From Flavobacteriia bacterium (lineage in GTDB: Bacteria > Bacteroidota > Bacteroidia > Flavobacteriales > Flavobacteriaceae): a stretch of DNA of 8,950 nt. Numbering within the stretch: position 1 is the first letter of the stretch; each line of letters opens with the position of its first letter. The translations under genes were made by a program, and so were the position numbers. Shown here one piece after another: positions 1 to 5,682 of this stretch. A model generated the notes under the pieces. The model saw nothing but the letters and a program-made list of their open reading frames with translations. It ran no database searches and was not told where the DNA came from. The stretch covers positions 1 to 8,950 of the forward strand of contig DRQI01000232.1 of assembly GCA_011330545.1 (NCBI GenBank), written 5' to 3'.

Positions 1-622
1 AAGAAAGGCTTGAGGCTCCTTTCCAGCGAATAGAGGTAGCGTATAAACCCACAGTAGTGCCCATATTTTTTTTAATAAATGCGTTGAGTTCATCTAAATG
101 TTTTTCGTAGTTTTCAATCTCCAAACGTTCTAACTCGCCTATTTTGGCTTCATCCGGATATTTGCTTTCTTTGACGGCCTTCACTTTTCTCCTCACCGAT
201 TGCACCAAGGTATCCAATGATTTTTTCCGAAAGGCCTCATACGCAAGTAATACCTCGGCATCTTTTGAGCCTTGTACTGTTGTTTTAAAGTTTTCAGAAT
301 CTGCCGCTGTCAGTGTAACCGTAAGATGTTGCCCCTTGTCAATGGCAAGCATTACCTTTTTATCAGTATCTAATACCAATGAATATACATGAGGTTCCAG
401 ATTTTTGTCTGTATGAAAAGTACCGTCTTTTGCAATAAAAAGTGTATCTATTACGGTTGTAATTTTCCGCTCAATATCGTCTTCTCGTTGTAAAATGATA
501 TATTTCATCGTTACCGGAGAAACCGTTCCTTGAATTGAAAACAAAGAAGCTTTCTTTTCTGTACAAGACAGCATTGACAGTAAAAAAAATGAAAGGGGTA
601 ACAGTTTAGAAGACAGGTTCAT
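1..622 (-). CDS. Lipoprotein with DUF4369-like N-terminal region, probably TlpA/thioredoxin-family (3' end cut by window)
   Basis: This is the N-terminal 207 residues of a minus-strand gene that runs off the left edge. The protein opens with a lysine and a hydrophobic stretch ending in MLSC, so Cys20 is the likely lipidated residue and the mature protein would sit on a membrane facing the periplasm. Residues ~28-105 look like the beta-rich DUF4369 module: a GTV start, a conserved 'KDGTFH' turn at 65-70, and alternating strands ending 'LAIDKGQHLTVT'. Residues ~119-187 are charged and helical. 'MGTTVGLYATSIRW' (187-200) resembles the stretch that precedes the thioredoxin fold in Bacteroidota TlpA-like proteins. 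The CxxC part would lie outside the window, so the thioredoxin assignment is inferred. An in-frame ATG seven codons upstream (643) is an alternative start; I chose 622 because it gives a compact signal peptide. It lies 24-45 bases after the hydrolase stop, so the two are probably co-transcribed. Confidence 0.72.
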   Translation of the reverse strand, partial: MNLSSKLLPLSFFLLSMLSCTEKKASLFSIQGTVSPVTMKYIILQREDDIERKITTVIDTLFIAKDGTFHTDKNLEPHVYSLVLDTDKKVMLAIDKGQHLTVTLTAADSENFKTTVQGSKDAEVLLAYEAFRKKSLDTLVQSVRRKVKAVKESKYPDEAKIGELERLEIENYEKHLDELNAFIKKNMGTTVGLYATSIRWKGASSLS

Positions 623-667
623 AAAAGGGTTATTTTTGTGCATTAGTGTTGTCGTTAAAAAAGGTTT

Positions 668-1456
668 CTAATTACAAGTACAGACAAATTCTTTGATGGC
701 ATTGACAAAGGTTTCTTTGTTTTCTATATGGCTCATGTGGCCGCCTGGGAGTTCTATTATTTTGGTATTGGTATATTGTACTTGTTTCATAAGCATTGCA
801 GGTATTAAAATGGGGTCTTTTTTACCGATAATCATAAATTTTTGAAAGGTAATCAATTTTAACAAAGCTGTTCTATCTTTTCGTATTTTCATTCCTTCTA
901 AAGAAGCAATGATTCCTTGCCGGCTCAGTTTTAAAGCCTCATTGGTATGTTGTATAATTTCTGATTTAAAAGCACTTCTGTTTTCTTCTGCAAATAAACT
1001 CGGGATGGCAATCCGTACAAAGGTTTTATAATTATGTTTGACGGCCTTAATGGCCCTATTCCTACTCGCCTTCTTTTCTTCACTATCTGCCATAGCCGTC
1101 GAATTCATCAAGCACAATCCTCTGACACTTTGCGGATACATTTCGGCGAAAGCAAGGCTAATATAACCGCCCATACTATGTCCCACTAAGATATATTTGC
1201 GCAACCGCAAATGACGTAAAACGGCTTTTACCAGTTGGGCTTGCGCTTCCATTGTATGGATATAACCTAAGTTGCCAGACTTGCCATGACCGAGCAAATC
1301 GATACAAACCACTCTGTATTGCTTTGAAAGGTGTACAACCAACTCATTCCACATACTACTATTTTCTAAAAACCCATGGAGTAATACAACCGCCCTTCCT
1401 TTGCCGGTAGCACGGTATCGAATAGCTACATTTTTATACTTCAAAAAATCGTACAT
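668..1456 (-). CDS. Alpha/beta-fold hydrolase
   Basis: This 262-residue cytoplasmic protein has the complete layout of an alpha/beta-hydrolase. The oxyanion 'LLHGF' is at 25-29, and 'DLLGHGKS' at 53-60 is the usual loop after strand 4. The nucleophile elbow G-H-S-M-G places the catalytic serine at 94. The acid is probably Asp214 in 'IIGKKDP', and the histidine is His240 in 'GGHMSHIE'. A lysine-rich helical cap spans ~125-200. The family includes esterases, C-C hydrolases, haloperoxidase-like enzymes and BioH/MenH-like proteins; nothing in this sequence fixes the substrate. The start is well supported because 'FLKYKNVAIRYRATGKG' matches the usual first strands of the family. No signal peptide is present. 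It is the first gene of a minus-strand pair with the lipoprotein downstream and is divergent from the membrane-protein/brnQ pair. Confidence 0.9.
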   Translation of the reverse strand: MYDFLKYKNVAIRYRATGKGRAVVLLHGFLENSSMWNELVVHLSKQYRVVCIDLLGHGKSGNLGYIHTMEAQAQLVKAVLRHLRLRKYILVGHSMGGYISLAFAEMYPQSVRGLCLMNSTAMADSEEKKASRNRAIKAVKHNYKTFVRIAIPSLFAEENRSAFKSEIIQHTNEALKLSRQGIIASLEGMKIRKDRTALLKLITFQKFMIIGKKDPILIPAMLMKQVQYTNTKIIELPGGHMSHIENKETFVNAIKEFVCTCN

Positions 1457-1460
1457 ACCA

Positions 1461-1494
1461 CAAAAATAAGTACCTTAGGCACTAATTTTGTCAA
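1461..1494 (-). promoter_or_regulatory. Putative promoter of the alpha/beta-hydrolase gene
   Basis: Read on the minus strand, TATTTTTG (1468-1461) fits the Bacteroidota -7 consensus TAnnTTTG. A TTG (1494-1492, within TTGACA) lies 23 bases upstream, at the long end of the 17-23 base spacing reported for Flavobacterium. The box ends only four bases before the start codon, so transcription would begin at or next to the ATG. Motif match only. Confidence 0.4.
1483..1490 (+). promoter_or_regulatory. Putative -7 box for the membrane-protein/brnQ pair
   Basis: TAATTTTG matches TAnnTTTG exactly and lies 27 bases before the ATG at 1518, implying a leader of about 23 bases. I see no convincing TTG at the -33 position. 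It lies between the -7 and -33 parts of the divergent hydrolase promoter, so the two promoters would overlap physically. Confidence 0.35.
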
Positions 1495-1517
1495 TTTTTT
1501 AAGATTATTTTATCCGC

Positions 1518-2072
1518 ATGCCTTTTATCCCTTTCTCTAAATCTTTACAATCATCCGGAAAAAAAAGCATTTTAGTTTTATTATTTCTATTGATTATAAG
1601 TATTGTTGTAATGCGCCACTTTGGTGCTCCGTTAGTCAATTCTGCCTGTAAAAAGGGCATTGTTTCTTTTGAATTGGCAAAGCATATTGAAAACTCACAG
1701 GCTATTTTAAACTCATGGAACGAACCGGCAAAAATATCGGCTGCTTTGAGTTTAGGCTTCGATTTTGTATTTCTGGTGCTTTATTCTTTATTTGTTGCTT
1801 TACTAATTTACAAACTCAAGACAGGTTTACGGAAAAACAAATGGCTTTACCGGTTTGGCAACGTACTCATTTGGGCGGCTTTTTTAATGGCACTATCCGA
1901 TAGCATTGAAAATATTGCCCTTATTAGATTATTACAAGGTGACATACGGCAGGTATGGGCATCAACAGCTTATTTTTTTGCAGTTTTAAAATTTAGTTTG
2001 TTAGCCATTTGTGTACTTTATATATTGGTTGGTTTCGGATTTCTTTTATTCAAAAAAATACGAAATGCATAA
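1518..2072 (+). CDS. Four-helix integral membrane protein of unknown function
   Basis: I do not recognise a named family. The 184-residue product has about four membrane segments (roughly 18-35, 77-98, 113-129 and 150-178). A long polar stretch of about 40 residues follows helix 1 and a short lysine/arginine-rich loop (99-112) follows helix 2. By the positive-inside rule both ends would face the cytoplasm and the 36-76 segment the periplasm. Features that look conserved rather than random are 'KKGIVSFELA' (45-54), Trp67, Asp82 inside helix 2, and 'SDSIEN' (127-132) inside or at the end of helix 3. Acidic residues in helices suggest ion binding or helix packing, but this is inference. The stop codon overlaps the brnQ start by 8 bases, so the two genes are co-transcribed and possibly translationally coupled. 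A role linked to transport is only a guess from that context. Confidence 0.75.
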   Translation: MPFIPFSKSLQSSGKKSILVLLFLLIISIVVMRHFGAPLVNSACKKGIVSFELAKHIENSQAILNSWNEPAKISAALSLGFDFVFLVLYSLFVALLIYKLKTGLRKNKWLYRFGNVLIWAAFLMALSDSIENIALIRLLQGDIRQVWASTAYFFAVLKFSLLAICVLYILVGFGFLLFKKIRNA

Positions 2073-3336
2073 AGCCAAAGAAACTTTTATCATCGGATTT
2101 GCGCTATTTTCGGGTTTTTTTGGTGCCGGCAATTTAATATTGCCGCCGTTTTTAGGGTTGCATGCGGGCAGCGATTGGTGGCTGGTAACTTTCGGATTTA
2201 TCATTTCAGCTACTTTAATTCCGCTACTGGCACTATTTGCCCATGCAAAGTTACAAGGTACCATGCTAGATTTTGCCAATAAGGTGTCGCCTATTTTTAG
2301 TTTGCTGTTTTGCCTGTCTATCTATATCGTCTCTATAAGTTTGCCGATTCCGAGAACGGCATCGGTAACCCATGAAATGGCCATCAGCCCTTTTTTTGAC
2401 ATCAGCCCTTTGGTAACCAGCAGTATTTACTTTGCCTTGGTTTTTGTATTTGTGATGAACAGAAACAATGTATTACATATTTTAGGAAAAATACTCACTC
2501 CGCTAATCGTCATCATTTTAGTGGCCATTATTGGAATTGGCATTTTTTCGGCACCGGCCGAGATGAAAGCGTCATCATACAAAACCCCTTTTGTGAGTGG
2601 ATTGCTGGAAGGTTATCAAACTTATGACGCTTTAGGGGGCTTGCTAATGGGAGGTATCGTAACCATCTCTCTGAATTTAAAGGGTTATACTTCTTTCAAA
2701 GCCAAAAAAGAGATTATGATAAAAGCCGGCATACTGGCTGCTTTAGGGTTATTTTTAATATATACCGGCTTAATAGTTATCGGTGCTTTTTACAATACTC
2801 AGTTTGACAGTACCATCACGCGAACAACCTTATTGTCTGAATTGAGTTTAAAGACCTTAGGCAATATCGGAAGGCTTTTTTTAAGTGTATTGGTGGCCCT
2901 GGCCTGTTTTACTACTGCTGTTACTGTTATTGTGGGCACGGCCGACTTTTTTAAAGGCTTGTTTCATCAATCTAAAATGGCTTATGTAATTACTGCCGGT
3001 ATTGCTTGCATGTTGGGGATATTGGTAGGCCAGTTTGATGTGCACTACATTATCAAAATTGCCATACCGGCGCTGCTTTTTATTTATCCCATCACCGTAG
3101 TGCTCATTTTCTTAAATATATTGCCCCAAAAGTATGCAACGCCTTTGGTTTTTAGAGTAGTAGTAATTACTACCATTTTATTTAGTTTTCCTGATTTTTT
3201 GCAGGCCATAGGTTATACTGACAGCATCAAAAATAGTATTGAACTCATTCCCCTGGCTCAACATAAGTTAGGATGGGTACTGCCGGCATTAACGGTTTTT
3301 GGCCTTGTTAATTTATTTCAGTTTAGAAAAAAATAA
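2065..3336 (+). CDS. brnQ: Branched-chain amino acid:cation symporter, BrnQ/LIVCS family
   Basis: The 423-residue protein is hydrophobic throughout, with about twelve membrane segments, and matches the Na+- or H+-coupled leucine/isoleucine/valine carriers of the inner membrane. Diagnostic stretches are 'FFGAGNLILPP' (18-28) in helix 1, 'IPRTASVTHE' (95-104), which is the unwound substrate/ion-binding region in this family, and 'GYQTYDALGG' (183-192). The length is slightly below the usual ~430-440. The frame is open from an upstream ATG at 2011, but that adds 18 residues lying wholly inside the preceding gene. The ATG at 2065 places helix 1 right after 'MHKAKETFIIGFALF', as in homologues, so I use it. 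The gene overlaps the preceding membrane-protein gene by 8 bases. No attenuator or amino-acid-responsive leader is evident. Confidence 0.9.
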   Translation: MHKAKETFIIGFALFSGFFGAGNLILPPFLGLHAGSDWWLVTFGFIISATLIPLLALFAHAKLQGTMLDFANKVSPIFSLLFCLSIYIVSISLPIPRTASVTHEMAISPFFDISPLVTSSIYFALVFVFVMNRNNVLHILGKILTPLIVIILVAIIGIGIFSAPAEMKASSYKTPFVSGLLEGYQTYDALGGLLMGGIVTISLNLKGYTSFKAKKEIMIKAGILAALGLFLIYTGLIVIGAFYNTQFDSTITRTTLLSELSLKTLGNIGRLFLSVLVALACFTTAVTVIVGTADFFKGLFHQSKMAYVITAGIACMLGILVGQFDVHYIIKIAIPALLFIYPITVVLIFLNILPQKYATPLVFRVVVITTILFSFPDFLQAIGYTDSIKNSIELIPLAQHKLGWVLPALTVFGLVNLFQFRKK

Positions 3337-3396
3337 TATTGTTTTTAGAGCGAACGCATTTAAACAATTAGGATTGAAGTGAAAATTAGCAAACTG

Positions 3397-3583
3397 GTTA
3401 AACGCGAATTATGCAATAGAAAACCTATTACGTATTCAAACCCTTAGCCCATGGCCGTTGCACTACTTTTCCTTCATTCACCATAGCGGCCCCGAAGCTT
3501 CGGGGTGCTTCTCTCAAGAAAAGCCCCATGGCCGTTGGGTTTGAACCCCCATAACGATTCTCTAATACATATTCCGGGTTAAA
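3397..3583. repeat. MITE-like, largely palindromic intergenic element with ~22-base inverted ends
   Basis: This explains most of the 305-base gap between brnQ and ctaA. The left end (3397-3419) and the reverse complement of the right end (3562-3583) match at about 16 of 23 aligned positions and share the core GAAT(T)ATG followed by TAG. Moving inward, TTCAAACCC (3435-3443) is mirrored by GGGTTTGAA (3537-3545), and CCATGG (3449-3454) by CCATGG (3526-3531). Each pair is separated by exactly five bases on both sides. A perfect palindrome (3490-3505) sits near the centre. Superimposed on this is a 13-base direct repeat, CCCATGGCCGTTG, at 3448-3460 and 3525-3537. No open reading frame of useful length lies inside and no clear target-site duplication is seen. 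The end motif recurs at 6552-6627. I infer a non-autonomous or REP-like repeat; a structured 3' UTR of brnQ is the alternative. Confidence 0.6.
3490..3505. repeat. Perfect 16-base GC-rich palindrome at the centre of the repeat element
   Basis: CCCCGAAGCTTCGGGG is its own reverse complement. The pairing can extend outward through AGC (3485-3487) and GCT (3507-3509) if GG and T are bulged. No T-tract follows on either strand, so it does not look like a classical intrinsic terminator, although it could still stop exonucleases at the brnQ 3' end. Confidence 0.75.
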
Positions 3584-3611
3584 AATATATAGGAGGCACC
3601 AATAGTATTGT

Positions 3612-3619
3612 TACATTTG
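3612..3619 (+). promoter_or_regulatory. Putative -7 box of ctaA
   Basis: TACATTTG matches TAnnTTTG and ends 22 bases before the ctaA ATG, implying a leader of about 18 bases. No TTG is found at the expected -33 spacing. It lies outside the repeat element, whose right end is at 3583. Confidence 0.4.
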
Positions 3620-3641
3620 CAATCAATAATATATTGTATCA

Positions 3642-4706
3642 ATGGCAAATCAACAATATAAATACACTAAAACAATTAGAATTTGGCTCATTACGGGATT
3701 GGTAATGCTTATAGGGCAGGTAATTTTGGGTGGTATTACCAGGCTAACGGGTTCGGGTTTGTCAATTACCCGTTGGGATATTGTAAGTGGTGTCATTCCG
3801 CCATTAAATACAATACAATGGCAAGAGGCTTTTGACTTGTATAAACAAACCCCGCAATATCATAAGATAAATGCACATTTTACTCTAAGTGATTTTAAGT
3901 TTATCTACTTTTGGGAATATGCACACCGCCTTTGGGTACGTATACTCGGTTTTATTTTTTTAATTCCGTTTATACTATTTGTCATCCGCAAACAAATTGA
4001 TTTTTACTTGATTAAAAGATTGGGGGTAGTCATTTTTTTTACGGCTCTTACGGCTTCTGCCGGATGGATTATGGTACAAAGCGGGTTGGTTGATAGGCCT
4101 TGGGTAAATGCTTATAAATTAAGCCTTCATTTTATATTGGCTATTGTAAGTATCACTGCCATGGCAAAGGCCGTTGCCGATGTTTATAATTATAAGAATA
4201 GTGCCAAAAAACCGGAGGCGAAAATTATTTTCTTGTTGATTTCTATAACTTTTATTCAGATGATTTTTGCGGGGTTGATGTCGGGTATGAAAGCCGGATT
4301 GTACTATCCGTCATGGCCCGATATGAACGGATATTTTATTCCTGATGTATTGGCAAACCCCGCCAACTGGAATTTGCATAATTTAACAAATTACGACACT
4401 TTTGTTTTTGCACCGGCATTGGTACAATTTGTACATCGCTTATTGGCTTATATTATACTCATTTTTACCATTTATCTTTATATCAAATATCGAACAAGGC
4501 TTTACCAACGTGCCAAATTTTGGTTGACAGCTGCCGGTGTATTAGTAATTATTCAACTGACTTTAGGGATACTCACCCTTTTACATATTAGAAGCGGCAT
4601 TCCGCTAGTTTATGGCGTATTGCATCAATTGACAGGCATCTTATTTTTTATAAGCCTTGTTTTTTTGTTTTTATCGTTACGGAAAGGGGAAGTTATTTCA
4701 ATTTGA
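3642..4706 (+). CDS. ctaA: Heme A synthase (CtaA/COX15)
   Basis: Heme A synthase oxidises the C8 methyl of heme O to a formyl group, giving heme A for aa3-type cytochrome oxidase, in the cytoplasmic membrane. The 354-residue protein has about eight membrane helices and the two-half architecture of the family. 'GGITRLTGSGLSI' (30-42) is the family signature, followed by the longer first loop of the COX15-like, rather than Bacillus-like, branch. The four expected heme-ligand histidines are present: His95 in 'EYAHR', His163 in 'LSLHF', His265 in 'FVHR' and His328 in 'VLHQL'. Glu92, the conserved acidic residue near the active heme, is also present. One small departure is 'HRLWVR', where most relatives have a glycine before the second arginine. 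ctaB (heme O synthase) and oxidase subunit genes are not adjacent, so the gene appears to stand alone with its own promoter and terminator. Confidence 0.93.
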   Translation: MANQQYKYTKTIRIWLITGLVMLIGQVILGGITRLTGSGLSITRWDIVSGVIPPLNTIQWQEAFDLYKQTPQYHKINAHFTLSDFKFIYFWEYAHRLWVRILGFIFLIPFILFVIRKQIDFYLIKRLGVVIFFTALTASAGWIMVQSGLVDRPWVNAYKLSLHFILAIVSITAMAKAVADVYNYKNSAKKPEAKIIFLLISITFIQMIFAGLMSGMKAGLYYPSWPDMNGYFIPDVLANPANWNLHNLTNYDTFVFAPALVQFVHRLLAYIILIFTIYLYIKYRTRLYQRAKFWLTAAGVLVIIQLTLGILTLLHIRSGIPLVYGVLHQLTGILFFISLVFLFLSLRKGEVISI

Positions 4707-4758
4707 TTACAAAATGGTATTAAGTAAAAAATATACCCGGCAGCTAAATTAAGTGCAT

Positions 4759-4790
4759 AAAAAAAGGCTTCCGAATCGGAAGCCTTTTTT
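4759..4790. terminator. Bidirectional intrinsic terminator between ctaA and the small lipoprotein gene
   Basis: A perfect hairpin has arms GGCTTCCG (4766-4773) and CGGAAGCC (4777-4784) and a three-base loop. Seven A's precede it and six T's follow, so it ends in a U-tract on either strand. It sits between convergent genes and can serve both. Confidence 0.9.
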
Positions 4791-4808
4791 AGGTATCGTT
4801 GTAAGAAA

Positions 4809-5147
4809 TTAGTTTTTCACTGCATCCTTTACATCTTCTACTTTTTTAGCAGCTGCATCTACAGCTTTTTCAGCGCCTTCTTTTACATCTTTAGCACCTT
4901 CTTTTACAGCATCTACAGCATCACCTGCTTTTGCTTTTACTGAATCTACTGCTTCACCGGCAGCATCAACTGCATCTTCGGCAGCTTCTTTGGTAGCGTC
5001 AACTGCATCTCCGGCAGTATCAGCAGCATCTTTAGCTACTTCTTCTACTTTGTCAGCAGCATCTTCTGCTTTGTCTTTTGCTTCTTTACACGAAACGGCA
5101 ATTAAACTTACTAAAGCAATTACCAATAATCCTTTTAATAATTTCAT
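4809..5147 (-). CDS. Small alanine/acid/lysine-rich helical lipoprotein with LEA-like repeats
   Basis: The 112-residue product has a lysine-bearing hydrophobic signal peptide ending 'LIAVSC', with Cys20 as the probable lipidation site. The remaining 92 residues are highly biased: 27 are alanine and the rest are only D, E, K, V, G, T, S and N, with no aromatic residue, proline, leucine or arginine. The segment falls into alternating 11- and 7-residue blocks of the type AGDAVDAxKEx and AEDAVDA. This predicts a long amphipathic helix or coiled coil like those of LEA group 3 and similar stress or outer-membrane-spacer proteins. The charged residues right after Cys20 (KEAKD) could act as a surface-export signal like the K-(D/E)2 type known in Capnocytophaga, but that is speculative. 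A desiccation/stress protectant or envelope spacer is a reasonable guess; no enzymatic fold is possible. It lies downstream of the HMA lipoprotein in the same direction, with an 89-base gap and its own candidate promoter. Confidence 0.85.
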   Translation of the reverse strand: MKLLKGLLVIALVSLIAVSCKEAKDKAEDAADKVEEVAKDAADTAGDAVDATKEAAEDAVDAAGEAVDSVKAKAGDAVDAVKEGAKDVKEGAEKAVDAAAKKVEDVKDAVKN

Positions 5148-5185
5148 TTGTTTGAAAATTTTAGTTTTTATACGTTAACGAAACG

Positions 5186-5216
5186 CAAAATAACCAATTA
5201 TATTTCACAAAAGCAA
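5186..5216 (-). promoter_or_regulatory. Putative promoter of the LEA-like lipoprotein gene
   Basis: On the minus strand TTG (5216-5214) is followed after 20 bases by TTATTTTG (5193-5186), one base off TAnnTTTG. Transcription would start about 34 bases before the ATG at 5147. A CGTTAACG palindrome (5173-5180) lies just downstream and could be an operator or chance. Confidence 0.33.
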
Positions 5217-5236
5217 GGTTTTTTTGGTGGGTTTTT

Positions 5237-5608
5237 TTATTCAGTTGTCTTTATATCAGTCACTTTGTACAAATCTCCCCCTGCAATCTTTTCTACAGCG
5301 GCAACAATTTGCTTCTCAGAAATCTTATTAGCATCATATTCAACCACTCCCGTTTTTTTATCAAAATCTACTTTTGCAGATTTTATTCCATCGGTTTTTG
5401 ACAATTTTGATTGTATGGTTCTGGCACAGCCGATTTCACAGGTCATCCCTTCAATATTCAATGAAGCCTTTTTTATATTTGCAATTGCCGAGGCCTCCTT
5501 CTTTTCAATGGTTTTTACGGCTATCTCTTTTTTTACTGCCTTTTCTTGACACGAAATAAATGCTATCATCAAACTCAATACTACTATTATATTAATACGA
5601 TATTTCAT
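5237..5608 (-). CDS. Lipoprotein with a heavy-metal-associated (HMA) domain, CxxxC variant
   Basis: The 123-residue protein has a signal peptide ending 'AFISC' (lipid-modified Cys20 probable), a lysine-rich linker (~21-46) and one HMA ferredoxin-like domain (~47-117). The domain follows the family pattern: strand 'KKASLNIEGMTC', a helix beginning 'ARTIQSKLSKTDGI', strand 'SAKVDFDKKTGVVEYD', a second helix and a final strand. The metal loop reads G-M-T-C-E-I-G-C, so Cys57 and Cys61 are three residues apart, where copper chaperones and CopZ/ATPase domains have CxxC. The family normally binds Cu(I) or similar soft metals; binding here is inferred. The lipid anchor puts it outside the cytoplasm, so it is more likely a periplasmic or envelope metal-binding protein than a cytosolic chaperone. 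No metal ATPase or metalloregulator gene is adjacent; ctaA (copper-oxidase assembly) is about 530 bases away, which is suggestive at most. Confidence 0.88.
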   Translation of the reverse strand: MKYRINIIVVLSLMIAFISCQEKAVKKEIAVKTIEKKEASAIANIKKASLNIEGMTCEIGCARTIQSKLSKTDGIKSAKVDFDKKTGVVEYDANKISEKQIVAAVEKIAGGDLYKVTDIKTTE

Positions 5609-5627
5609 CTGTTTAAAATTTAGAACA

Positions 5628-5635
5628 CAAAAATA
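5628..5635 (-). promoter_or_regulatory. Putative -7 box of the HMA lipoprotein gene
   Basis: On the minus strand TATTTTTG (5635-5628) matches TAnnTTTG and lies about 20 bases before the ATG at 5608, giving a leader of about 15 bases. No clear TTG at -33. The identical octamer precedes the alpha/beta-hydrolase gene. Confidence 0.42.
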
Positions 5636-5682
5636 TAGTATTCTAAATTATTATACGATTTTTGCAAAGATTAATTTACCGG

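Noticed and set aside
144..392. 82-residue plus-strand frame at the left end
   Set aside because: It is antisense to the minus-strand lipoprotein, whose signal peptide and DUF4369-like pattern are convincing; the plus-strand translation resembles no protein family.
2011..2064. Upstream in-frame ATG extending BrnQ by 18 residues
   Set aside because: The added residues lie entirely within the preceding gene and do not match the usual BrnQ N-terminus; the start at 2065 does.
3423..3485. 18-codon minus-strand reading frame inside the repeat element
   Set aside because: Too short, no promoter or recognisable motif, and composed of the palindromic repeat sequence.
3537..3550. Minus-strand GGGGGTTCAAACCC resembling a tRNA T-arm
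   Set aside because: The five-base arms do not pair around a seven-base loop, and no acceptor, anticodon or D-arm can be built around it. It is part of the inverted repeat.
3591..3596. AGGAGG, a perfect Shine-Dalgarno-like sequence
   Set aside because: It is about 45 bases before the ctaA start, upstream of the probable -7 box, and no start codon follows at a usable distance.
4727..4760. Possible degenerate fifth copy of the repeat motif (ACCCGG followed later by TGCATA)
   Set aside because: Requires an insertion of about ten bases to align, and there is no inverted partner nearby.
5148..5549. 133-residue plus-strand frame opposite the HMA gene
   Set aside because: Shadow of the HMA lipoprotein gene: the minus-strand product has a clear domain and signal peptide, while the plus-strand frame has no family features.
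5662..5682. TTG start adding seven residues to the EamA transporter
   Set aside because: A good ATG follows at 5683 with normal helix-1 placement, and the TTG lies in sequence expected to be promoter.
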